Positions 55,311 to 64,000 of a DNA stretch of 64,000 bases are shown one piece after another. The stretch spans positions 285,955-349,954 of the forward strand of contig NW_006920893.1 of NCBI RefSeq assembly GCF_000417875.1, written 5' to 3'. The notes below the pieces were generated by a model. It had not been told where the DNA came from. It was given only the letters and a program-made list of their open reading frames with translations, and did not search any database. The translations under genes were made by a program, and so were the position numbers. The stretch's first letter is position 1. Each line of letters begins with the position of its first letter. Source of the stretch: Pseudozyma flocculosa PF-1 (taxonomy: Eukaryota > Basidiomycota > Ustilaginomycetes > Ustilaginales > Ustilaginaceae).

Positions 55311-57011
55311 TCAGCGTGCAGAGGCATGCCTCGAGTGCGGCGTTGGCGAAGACCTACTCTGGCCCAGCTTGTAGTCGGCCGGAGGTGCCTTCAGCTGCTT
55401 GCCCGCTGCTGGGTCCAGAGGCGGCAGGGGGCTCTCGGGCGGCGTGGGGACCATGCTCGAGTTCATGCTGGCGTTGTAGCCGCCGGGGCTCGGAGGATTG
55501 AGCATCATCATTGGCGGCGGAGGCGGCATACCCCACGGCATGGTGGTTGGAGGGCCATAGAAGGACATGGGCCGGGCCATTGCCATGTGCGGCGACGGTT
55601 GCTGCTGGTGCTGCTGCTGGTAGGGTCCATGGAGGCTGTGCATTGATCCGGACATCGGGACCGTGTAGCCTGCCATGTAGGGCGACATGCCTGGCGGTGG
55701 CAAGTCGTATGGGCTCACCGGCATCGCCAACATCGGCGGTGTCGGCGGCGCGAATGCGGGGCTCCAGGTGCCGCTGTGGGGCATCGGAGGAGCGACGAAA
55801 TCCATCTGCGACTGCCGCCGGCTCATCCTCTTGGCGCTGCCACCGGCCTGGGAGTCGCTGCCGCGGTACGCCTCGCCTGCCCACTCAGCCGGAATCTGAC
55901 TCTTGCGCCTCGACTGCGACTGCGATTGCGGTTGCGACTGCATCTGCGGCTGGGAAAGCGTCGAGCGCCTGCGGTCCTCGCGGCTTTGCTCGCGGGGATG
56001 CCTGGACGCGCGCTTGTCAGACTGTGCAATGTCCGACTGGGTGCGCGCGCGATCGCCGAGCTTCTTCTCGGGATTGAGCGGCGATCCCGCAAATGCGCTG
56101 CTGCGGCGATTAGCCTGCAGGCGCTGGGCCTGCTGCTCGCTGAGCGAGGCGCGGTTGAGCGGGGGCCTCTCGACTGTCTCGTTGATTTCGGCAGTCGAGC
56201 TTGATCTCGGCAGGTGCGAAAGTCGCGAGCGGCCCTGGCTTCCCTGACGGATGGAGCCGGCAGGCGACGAAGAGGTCGTGGTACCCGCTGCAGGCATCAT
56301 AGGGACCGCTGACGTCGGGCGCTCCGACGACAGCTCGATGCTGTCGTGGCGTGTGTGCGACTGCTCGGTGGAATGCGAGGGCGGCGCCGACAACTTCTGC
56401 ACGGACCCGGACGACGCGGTCTCGGCGACGGCCGAGGGCGTGAAGTGAATATGCTTTGCCAGGATGCGCGCGAGCTGCTGCAGATTGTTGCTGCGTCCGT
56501 CGTACTTGGGCCTGGCCTTGACGAGCATTTCTGCAGAGTTATAGGAAAGAGTGGCGCGGACGCAGGAGACATCAATGTCCGGCCAATTGGGTCGCCATGG
56601 TTGCAACGGCTGCTTCAAGCGGACAGTGCACTTACTCGTGGCGTGGAGGATCTCGGCATCGTTCCACAAGGTCCAACCAAGCTCTTGTCGTCGGCAAATG
56701 CCCCGCCACATGGGGCTGTTGATGTCCTGGATCGACGTCACCATCCCGTCTCTCTCCACGCTGATGTCAAACACCTGCGCCGAGGCGCTCTGCCCGGCGA
56801 CTGGATCGACCTTGAGTGCCCAATGCTCGGTCTCCAGGCCGCGGTGATGCATGGCCGCCTTGAGGCCGCCCGAGTCGATGCCGGCAAGGTCCACGGGAAT
56901 CTGCTGCTGATCCAGCGGGACCGCGATCAGCGTCATCTTCCTAGCCTGCGGGTGGGGTGGCGGCGCCGCCACTTCGACCACCGCGTTGGACTTGGAGGCG
57001 CAGTTCCCCAT
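55311..57011 (-). CDS. Predicted N-myristoylated/palmitoylated protein with an NlpC/LRAT-like region
   Basis: Not assigned to a named family. Two exons, 57011-56636 and 56530-55311, giving 531 residues. The 105-nt intron has GTAAGT and CTGCAG ends and is a multiple of three, so the frame also reads through it; splicing joins EILHAT to KMLVKARPKYDG. The N-terminus MGNCASKS fits N-myristoylation at Gly2 and palmitoylation at Cys4. Residues 60-150 have the pattern ETEHWALKV ... ELGWTLWNDAEIL ... PKYDGRSNNLQQLARIL, which resembles small papain-like NlpC/P60 or LRAT-like domains with a His in HWxL and a Cys in NNCQ. Here the Cys position is Leu142. The rest is disordered, Ser/Arg-rich, then Pro/Met/Gly-rich (MPWGMPPPPPMMML). 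Plasma-membrane or endomembrane attachment is inferred. Confidence 0.75.
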   Translation of the reverse strand: MGNCASKSNAVVEVAAPPPHPQARKMTLIAVPLDQQQIPVDLAGIDSGGLKAAMHHRGLETEHWALKVDPVAGQSASAQVFDISVERDGMVTSIQDINSPMWRGICRRQELGWTLWNDAEILHATSKCTVRLKQPLQPWRPNWPDIDVSCVRATLSYNSAEMLVKARPKYDGRSNNLQQLARILAKHIHFTPSAVAETASSGSVQKLSAPPSHSTEQSHTRHDSIELSSERPTSAVPMMPAAGTTTSSSPAGSIRQGSQGRSRLSHLPRSSSTAEINETVERPPLNRASLSEQQAQRLQANRRSSAFAGSPLNPEKKLGDRARTQSDIAQSDKRASRHPREQSREDRRRSTLSQPQMQSQPQSQSQSRRKSQIPAEWAGEAYRGSDSQAGGSAKRMSRRQSQMDFVAPPMPHSGTWSPAFAPPTPPMLAMPVSPYDLPPPGMSPYMAGYTVPMSGSMHSLHGPYQQQHQQQPSPHMAMARPMSFYGPPTTMPWGMPPPPPMMMLNPPSPGGYNASMNSSMVPTPPESPLPPLDPAAGKQLKAPPADYKLGQSRSSPTPHSRHASAR

Positions 57012-58105
57012 GATGCCGAGTGCAGGGGTGGGCCGAGGAGAAAATGTCCTCTCTGGGCTGAGGCCGATATCGACTAGGCAGGACGATCCTTGCCACAGCT
57101 AGACGCCAAGAGGAGGGCGCCGATCGATGGCCTCGAAAGGGAGGCCTGTTTCTTCGTTTCGCTTCAGTCCCGAGCCGCGAGCATCGCAAGGGTGCCTTTG
57201 TCGCTGTGCTTCGCTCGTTGTCCACGTGAACAGGGACAAGGTAGTAGTACCCTGTGAAGGCGGTCAAGTCACCAAGACGAGGGGGTTGGTGCCGATGAGG
57301 AAAGTCAGCAAACATATTGCCCAAGAGCCGCAATGGTCGGTCGGTATCGTTTCAGGGGCGCCTCCACGTTGGAAAGATGCACTCACCCCGTTGAACGCCA
57401 GGAGATCTCAGGCCAGGCCCAGGGGAGGATCCTGCCGTGGTCACCTGCGCAGAGACGGGTCTGACGTTATCGGGCCAACAAATGGCGGATAGACGGAACG
57501 CAGCCGCGTAGACCAAGGTGTTGCGCTGACTCGGTGGCGAGCGATGGTTTCCGCCGTGGTTTGTTTTTCCTCTCTGCTGCCCGGTCCGGAGCCTGTTTAC
57601 GAGGGGACTAGGCGGAGGCGACAAAGGCTGCGACTTGCGACACTGCGAATGGACCGTACGGGCGGGGTATCGTTTGTTTGGGATGGCGGCAGGGACGAGG
57701 GAGCAGGCAGAGGACAGCGACAAGCGGGCCGGGAGAAGGGGTGGGGTATCGAGGATGGAGGATGGCAGGCGGGAAGCAAGAAGGCAAGCCGGCGCGCGGC
57801 GATGTTGGCTCATCCCAGACCGGCACGGCGCCTCCGTCGGAGGGAGGGCACACCGCACCGCAGGTGGGCAGAGCAAAGAGCGACGAGGGCATCTGTAGGC
57901 AACAACAGCGCGCACGCCCACGCACCAGCGAGTGGGGTGCGGAAGGGCCGACCCGGCCAGAGGTTCAAAAGGTGGCAAAGAAGCACAACGTGAGCCAAGA
58001 CCGGAATGGGCCCGCCAAACAGAAGAAGAGAGAGGCCAGGAGAGCTCCATCCAGCGCACATTGGCCCGCCTGCGTGTCGTCGCGGGCGCGCTGCCCACCT
58101 GCCCA

Positions 58106-58144
58106 CCTGCCTGGCCTGCCTGCCTGCCTGCCTGCCTGCCTGCC
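58106..58144. repeat. CCTG tetranucleotide tract
   Basis: About nine tandem CCTG/TGCC units in the intergenic region between the MGNC gene and LAS1. Confidence 0.85.
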
Positions 58145-59593
58145 CGCCTCGCGGTCGGCTGGCTGGGCAGACATACAGAGAGTCCGCAGGCAGACAGACA
58201 GGCGGCAGGCTGGGCAGGTCAGCCGGGCCAATGTGGTGCAGCATGGCATGGCATGACAAGCGATGGCCTTGGTCGATCTCCTCTGGATGGTACGGTCGGT
58301 GCTGGTGGAGCCTTACCTAGTACCTTAGCTAGCCTGCCGCGCGTACCAACGCCCAGGCAGGTTCCAGCATCCACCGCGTGGGCTTGGCTGGGTCGGTGGG
58401 TCGGTGGGTCGGTGTGCTCGCTGGCCATCCCCAGCGTCGCCTTCCCTTTGCCCGACGATTCTCTCTTTGTCCGTACGGCCGCCGCGAGGTTACGAGACGG
58501 TGCGCCCTGCGACCGAGGTGGGCCGAAACAGGTCGACGTCGGAGCTGCAACGGCGAGGATCTCGAGCGGCAGCAGCCCAACACGCACGCACGCACGTAGA
58601 AAAAAGGTCTCGGCCTTGGTCGCGGACTACTGCGAGCCCGCCAGATGGAGGCCCTCGCCTCGACCCCCTCTTGGCTTCGGCTCGGCTTCCGGCGCCGGCG
58701 CTCCTTTTCTGGAACCCATGCTAAAGCTCGCCGCTTGCTCCTCCTCCCTCCGCCCTCTCGGCTTGGGCCGCCCATGGGAGCGTCAGCCCGCCACGGAACT
58801 CTTGCTACTCTTACCACTCTAGTCTTACATAGCTGAGCTCGACCTTCAGCTTCCCTCAACCACGCCTGGCCGTTTGGTGACACTGGGCGAAGCAAGCAAC
58901 CCAGCTGAGGCAAACGTAACGTACGGCGCGGCCCCAACGGCTGGCTCCCTCATGCACGCCCGTTGACGGGTCGGTGGGCAACTTGGAAGCCGTTTCCTGT
59001 CACTTTCCGCCCGCGAGTCAGCGCAATGTCCGGCGCCCTGCTCCGTCGCGTATACCGTTACGTTGTATGCAAGCACTACACTAGCTGCCTGACGCCATCT
59101 CTTCGAGCCCACCGGTCAAACCTCCTTCTGTTGTCGAACGGCCGCCGCACACCGACTACGTACTCTGCCACACTACTGAGCTTGCTGGTGGTGAAGGGCA
59201 GCGTATCGGGCTCGGCCAACAGGCTCGGACGCGTACAGGCCACAAGAAGGTCCTGCCACACAGAGAGAGAATGAGCGAGGTTTGTAGAGAAGGGGAGCAA
59301 GGAAGTGTGAAGGATCGCGAAAGCAGGCAGGGCATAAGCACGGGTCGCTTCTCCCGTTCGGGCTTGGCGAGCAAGCTTGTCCAGGGCTGGCAGACGGTCG
59401 CTTGCTGAGCGCATGCTTGCTCGCTGGCTGGCTTACCATGCGCCTCGCACCGCATGCACGATAGGCATACGTGTGCTTGCGGCGCTGCCTGGTGGTACCA
59501 ACGGCTACGGAGGTACGGTAGCAAGGAGCAGCAGCTAAGCTGGCCGGCCCCTAGCCGCTCGAACAAAGAGGAGCTTGCTCGACGCGGAAGTCC

Positions 59594-59867
59594 ATGGCCA
59601 AGCAGACCTTTCTCTGCTTCCTTTTCTCTCTTCTTCTATATTCTCTCGCTTTCTCTTCTCTTCTTGGTCACGCCCCAGGTAACTCAACTGGCGGCTCTGC
59701 TTCTCGGCGCTTACGCTCGCCCAGTCCGTTGCTGCTGATCACTTGCAGAGTCTCAGGGCAGCGGGGCACGAAGCTGGGCGCTTCGTGGTGGCAAGCACGT
59801 GTGCCCAACCGAATCAGAGCAACTCCGGTGCGCGAGGTGCGCATGGACCCCCTCGCTGGGCTTCTAG
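59594..59867 (+). CDS. Possible small secreted cysteine-containing protein
   Basis: Weak candidate. An ATG at 59594 starts MAKQTFLCFLFSLLLYSLAF, a good signal-peptide-like sequence. A GTAACT donor at 59679 and TTGCAG acceptor ending at 59748 would give two exons (59594-59678, 59749-59867) and a 67-residue product with four cysteines (one in the leader, then C..C..C in the last 25 residues). The hydrophobic part is encoded by a pyrimidine-rich tract, which makes chance hydrophobicity likely, and no family is recognised. Confidence 0.22.
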
Positions 59868-60761
59868 AGGATTGACACTATCATTTGGCAGCCAGGCGTG
59901 GCAGTTCGGGTCCTGGCCTGCTGCACGAGAAGGATCCTTCTCGCGTGAACTCGATGCATGCGCCCTTGCACGACAAGCTACAGTCGGCAGGCCTACGGGT
60001 CTGGCAAGCTCTCGCCAGCACGGCGCGACGTCCACGCCTGCACTACGTACCTACATATGTGTATATATACTGTAGATGGTGGCGCACGCACTGTGCATAC
60101 AGCAGAAAGGCCCCGTCACTCTTGCCTCGCGCAGGAAGCTGTAGATCCAGGCAGGACGACGAACGAATAAACGTTTGTCGGTCATCACGAAACCAGAAGC
60201 AAGCTTGCTTGGGGCTTGCAGTTCGTCACGCTGATTATTCCACTGGGCCAGCACTTGCGAGAGCTCAAGGGTTACCTTGAAGAACCTGGTCATCGTCGTC
60301 GACGGGCAACGCTGCACCGCCGACACGCCGCGGGCGCAGCAGCTACACCATCCAAGGCGTTGCTGCGCAAGCTATGTAGGCAGAGGCTGCGCATCTAGCC
60401 CAACGTTGCGCAGCGATTCGGTCTGGGCGTCAACCTGGAGGCTCCGGAGCAATCAAGCTGAGCCATCCCGCTGCAAGCGACGCAGGCGTTGCACGGACAA
60501 CGGCCGACGTGTCAGAGTAGTGCCGGCTCGACATGGCGGGGATTTTTTCATCGGAAAAAAAGAAGACGTGGTGTGCTGGTTACCTACATCGTCGACCCCC
60601 GCCCGAAGACTCTGGCCACCGGTACGTGTGCCTCCTCGTCCGCTTCCTCGACCGTCATTGAATCAGCACTGCGGATCAACATCGGATGCGACCGGAGAGC
60701 CGAGATACATGAGGGCTTGTCGTGGCCGTGCACGAATCGTTGTGAGTCAACCTTGCTCTGC

Positions 60762-63128
60762 TCAAAAGGCGAGGCTGAGCGCCGGGACACGACCTTCCAG
60801 GCATCCGATCGGCGTGGGAGTCCAGCGCGGTCCGGCCCGAGCCCATCCGGCTGGCAGTTCAGACATTGCTGCGACTGCCGCCGCCGCATCGCCGCCGTCG
60901 TTACCGTCACCCCCGCTGCCGGCGGCTCCTGTGAGGAGAGCTCGGGTCCCGTGCCTTTCCGCGTCGGCGCTGGACCTGTGCAGCTGCTCCAGCCGCGCCT
61001 CCATCTCTGCCAGCTCACCCTCGAATCCAGTCTCGGCCACCGCCTGTGCATCGGCGCCATCCCCAGCTCCCGTGTCATCGCTAGGAGCCACTTCGACAGC
61101 GACAGCCTGGGCGCCTTCGGCGTCGCTTGCGCTGGCTGCAGTCGCAGATGCCGATTCTGCAGCGGCAGCTGCGGCTGAGGGAGCGGCGCCGCTGTCATCG
61201 CCGGCTTCTGCCGAAGCCGTCCTGACCTCTGCCTCGGCGGTCTCGGCTTTTGCGAACAGATCAGACACGCCGAGACTGACCGAGGATTCGAGGACCGGGA
61301 GAAGCGGCGCGATCGCCGCCGAGAGCCTATCGCTCAAGCTGCCCACCAGGCGCAGCAGCGAGATCGTACTGGGAGGGCGAGCAGTGGAGGGATTGCAGCG
61401 CAGGTCAGTCCCTTTTTTCCTGTCATGCTTCTTCCTTTTGACCGGATATGCAGCTCGCAGGACGCGCAGAGCAGCGGCAACTCACCCTTCCGCCGGCAGA
61501 CGCAGACACTGCTCGATGACGGCCATCTCAAGAGTCTTGGCAGCGCCGCGGTGGATCTCTGTCACATCTTCGCCCATCATCTGGCCATCGACAACGATGA
61601 GGTGCCGCAGCCACGCCTCGGCCGTCTTCTTGTAGGTCGGCTGGATCCAGGCATCGCGCCTCCAGTCTTCATCCTCCCCTTCTGCTCTCGACGAGCTGCC
61701 GTCCGACGCGGACTCTGGCGTCTCCGGTGCCGAGTAGGCGAGTGAGGCGATGAGCTCCTCAAAAAGGACAGTGAGGAAGGGCAGTCCTAGGTTGGCGCGG
61801 AGGTAGGCGATGAGCGGGGACCACGTCTCCTCCAACTCTGATGGCAAGACGATGGCGTCGGCCTGGGCGGATGCGCGGACGCGCTTGGCCTTGGAGAGTG
61901 GAACGATGCCGCCAGGCTTGAGCAGCGCATCGATCAGGTCCTTGTTGGCGGCCCGGACCAGCTCGGCATCATACCCATTGGTGTCGTCCGCCCAGGCACT
62001 TTCATCTTCAATCTCTTCTCTGGTCCGCTTTCTCCCCATCCTCGACGCGATGAGCTTCGACGGGGCGCCTGCGACCATCATCCTCGAAGTGGTCCAGCTG
62101 TAGATGCCCTTGAACAGCCTGACGACGTCGGCTCGCTGGCGACCGGCGAGGCTATTGTCCCTGACGATGGCCTTGCCGAGCTTCTTGTAGGACTTGACGA
62201 GGGTACGGATCTGCTCAAGCGCGTCCGACCGCTCCTTGCGCTGCTGTTCGTCGCTGGGTGCGGCTCGCACCTGGACAATCGTCGAGGCGACCTCGCTCGA
62301 TGTGGAAGGAGCAGCGTTCTCGTCTCGGCCGTTCTGCTGGGCGAAAAGAGTGGGGGCCCAGAAGTTGCGATGAAGCCACTCGAGAGCCTACGACGGGGAG
62401 CGAGGGGGCGCAAATGTGATCCGACAAATGGCGTGGCTCCAATCAGCTTTCAAAGTGTCACACTCTGCAAAGCGGACCATCGGGGCGAGCGTGGCTCGAG
62501 CTTCGGGTCCACTCACAGCTCTGGTGGCTTCTCTGCACACTGTGAGGCTGGGCAGATCCTCGTGCGTGCCTGCGTGCCTGAGCTCGACGAACCAGTGGGG
62601 CAAGCCGATGCGCGCGGCGATGGCTGCGATGGACTGGGCAAAGTTGCCCGACTGGTAGGAATCGACGATGGAGTTGACAAAACGAGTGATAGCCATGGTG
62701 TAGTTCATGCGAATGCCGAGCTCGGCACCACCGCCTATCCTCTCGAGCGGCGACGAGTAGGCGGCAGAAGACGAGGATGGCGGGGACGGCGAGGAGAAGC
62801 CATCACCGAGCGCGATCCGCTGCATGTGCTCATCGAGCAGGGTGGCCTGGACGAGGGAGGCGGTGGACTCGACAGCATATGGGCAGGACGATCTGTTCAT
62901 CCACAGCTGGACGAGGGAGAGAGCGAATCTGCGGTCCGGAGGCGAAGGAGCAAGCGGTGCAGGGGCGGAAGGCCCCGAGGCAGCATCCGAGAGTTGGCCC
63001 TTGTCGTGGTTGCCATCGTTGCGGGGTGGAGCGAGAAAGGCGGCCGATTCAGGGTAGAGATGGCGATATATGGCGAGCAGCTGGGCGTGCTGTGGGCCTT
63101 CGAACGGAGTTCTGCGAGGCAGCCTCAT
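60762..63128 (-). CDS. LAS1: Las1 pre-rRNA ITS2 endoribonuclease
   Basis: HEPN-domain endonuclease that, with Grc3, cuts the C2 site in ITS2 during 60S maturation. Three minus-strand exons: 63128-62517, 62387-61486 and 61368-60762, with introns of 129 and 117 nt (GTGAGT donors, TAG and CAG acceptors), giving 706 residues. The N-terminus MRLPRRTPFEG with LLAIYRHLYP and the block AARIGLPHWFVELRHAGTHE are diagnostic; RHAGTH carries the HEPN catalytic Arg-x4-His motif. The block continues across intron 1 into ALEWLHRNFW. The C-terminus ends with the family motif around ELPAGWARAGPRWTPTPIG, which binds and activates Grc3 in yeast. Between them lie disordered Ala/Glu-rich stretches. All three joins are supported by conserved sequence on both sides. 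Confidence 0.94.
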
Positions 63129-63185
63129 GCTGAGGGATCGCTGACAGCTGACAAGGACGAAGAGTGCAAGAGCAAAGGTAGCCCC

Positions 63186-63272
63186 AGAGAGAGAGAGAGA
63201 GACAGAGAGAGACAGAGAGAGAGAGACAGAGAGAGAGAGACAGAGAGAGAGAGACAGAGAGAGAGAGAGAAG
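63186..63272. repeat. GA dinucleotide tract with CAGA interruptions
   Basis: About 85 bp of GA repeats broken at regular places by GACAGA, starting some 60 bp upstream of the LAS1 ATG. Confidence 0.95.
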
Positions 63273-63389
63273 AATAGTGGTACGGAGTGCGGTCGGGTCG
63301 TTGGAGAGTCGGCGGTCGGCGGTCGGAGGGTCGAGGTGGACGGAGGTCGGACGGAACCGGAAAGGAACGGCGGACGCGAGGTACAACGT

Positions 63390-63409
63390 NNNNNNNNNNN
63401 NNNNNNNNN
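63390..63409. other. Assembly gap (20 N)
   Basis: Twenty undetermined bases, which may be a placeholder of arbitrary length. The flanks are GGTCGG-rich on the left and CCGACC-rich on the right. Confidence 0.98.
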
Positions 63410-63511
63410 CCGACCCGACCGACTACCCCCTTCCCCCCTACCCTACTTCCGTCCGTCCGTCCGTCCGTCGTCGTCGTCGTCCGTCGTCCGCCTACGTCGT
63501 ACTCGTTCGCG

Positions 63512-63517
63512 TCTCTC

Positions 63518-63552
<35 letters not shown>
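63512..63552. repeat. CT dinucleotide tract
   Basis: About 40 bp of CT repeats roughly 105 bp upstream of the uL3m ATG. Confidence 0.95.
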
Positions 63553-63555
<3 letters not shown>

Positions 63556-63656
63556 ATATATACGCATCTGCACCTACGCATTCCAGCCATATACCATCAA
63601 CTCGACCGAACCCCGACTCTGCGCCGAAGTCGACGCCAACGCCAACGAAACACATC

Positions 63657-64000
63657 ATGTCGGCCCTTCGACCGCCCGTCGCCCACAGGCAGGTACTTCT
63701 CGAACTTGTCCGCCAGCGCGCCCCCTCATCTTTCCACTCGTCAGCCGTCGGCGGCTTCCGGCCCGCGCAGTCGCCATCACACCGCCTCGGCAGCACCGTC
63801 CCCTCTTCGTCCTCAGTCCCCTGCTTGGCCTCGTCGTCGAGGCTTCTCCACACGTCCGCCCCTCGCTGCCTCGCACAGCCGGCCCAGCAGGCGTCCACCG
63901 CCAAGGAGACCCCAGCCTCTGAAAAGGCCACGCAGACCGTACAGGCGTCGGCGTGGACGCCGAACTCGCAGCGCGTCGGCCTCATTGCCATCAAGCAAGG
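63657..64000 (+). CDS. Mitochondrial large-subunit ribosomal protein uL3m, N-terminal part
   Basis: Mitoribosomal L3 (human MRPL3, yeast Mrpl9). Only the first 114 codons are in the window and the frame is open to the edge. The N-terminus is long, basic and Ser/Arg/Ala-rich without acidic residues for most of its length (MSALRPPVAHRQVLLELVRQ and SSRLLHTSAPRC), as in a mitochondrial presequence. The last visible residues, AWTPNSQRVGLIAIKQG, match the start of the mature uL3m domain, which in this family reads W-T-P-x-S-x-R-x-G-x-I-A-x-K-x-G. The rest of the gene lies to the right. It shares its promoter region with LAS1. Confidence 0.85.
   Translation, partial: MSALRPPVAHRQVLLELVRQRAPSSFHSSAVGGFRPAQSPSHRLGSTVPSSSSVPCLASSSRLLHTSAPRCLAQPAQQASTAKETPASEKATQTVQASAWTPNSQRVGLIAIKQ

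Larger units (their letters stand above)
57012..60761. other. Intergenic region, 3.75 kb
   Basis: No firmly supported gene. It contains the MGNC gene promoter on the left, a CCTG tetranucleotide tract near 58.1 kb, a GTCGGTGG triplication near 58.39 kb, an A+T-rich TATATATAC at about 60060, and one weak candidate small secreted protein at 59.6-59.9 kb listed separately. Other frames show no domain character. Confidence 0.5.
63129..63656. promoter_or_regulatory. Divergent promoter region LAS1 / uL3m, containing an assembly gap
   Basis: 528 bp between two divergent ATGs. A GA tract lies on the LAS1 side and a CT tract on the uL3m side, with GGTCGG / CCGACC-rich DNA around the gap, so the region is roughly self-complementary. 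Confidence 0.6.

Noticed and set aside
57932..58822. 296-codon plus frame
   Set aside because: Most of it translates a CCTG tetranucleotide tract and similar repeats; no credible protein features.

Overview
The window is nuclear DNA from a GC-rich fungus, most likely a basidiomycete of the smut-type Ustilaginomycotina. The basidiomycete call rests on protein content, on many short introns (about 80-250 bp, GTGAGT or GTAAGT donors, CAG or TAG acceptors) and on the absence of bacterial operon structure. The Ustilaginomycotina placement is inference from composition and gene content.

Layout: LOS1/exportin-T (-, C-terminus off the left edge); a large uncharacterised single-membrane-segment protein (6295-9564, +); an HSF-type transcription factor (13362-16357, +); PRP6 (17515-20367, -); a 3-hydroxyacyl-CoA dehydrogenase (21045-22470, +); a Derlin (22999-23903, +); HRQ1 helicase (24087-28589, -); MPO1-like (30114-30773, +); a secreted, repeat-bearing protein with Kex2-type sites (31357-32658, -); NTAQ1 (34544-36398, +); RTT109 (36530-38668, -); THI4 (39229-40844, -); RPL6 (45096-45809, +); PET127 (46902-49838, -); FAF1 (50359-51768, +); a prothymosin-like acidic protein (53758-54581, +); a predicted myristoylated MGNC protein (55311-57011, -); LAS1 (60762-63128, -); and the start of mitochondrial ribosomal protein uL3m (63657 to the right edge, +). 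A 20-base N gap lies in the LAS1/uL3m divergent promoter.

Most genes are housekeeping. Many act in RNA and ribosome biology: tRNA export (LOS1), splicing (PRP6), ITS2 processing (LAS1), 40S assembly (FAF1), cytosolic and mitochondrial ribosomal proteins (RPL6, uL3m) and mitochondrial RNA processing (PET127). HRQ1 and RTT109 serve genome maintenance. Derlin and NTAQ1 serve protein quality control and N-degron turnover. There is no sign of a co-regulated metabolic cluster, and I see no tRNA, rRNA, transposon or CRISPR.

The items most worth following up are the secreted tandem-repeat protein at 31.4-32.7 kb, the MGNC protein with a fold resembling a catalytically dead NlpC/LRAT-like domain, the prothymosin-like protein, the HSF with its DNA-binding domain at the C-terminal end, and the 1088-residue membrane protein with an LIR-like motif. 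Intergenic regions are long (up to 4.3 kb) and rich in dispersed CTGGCC / GCCTGC motifs.
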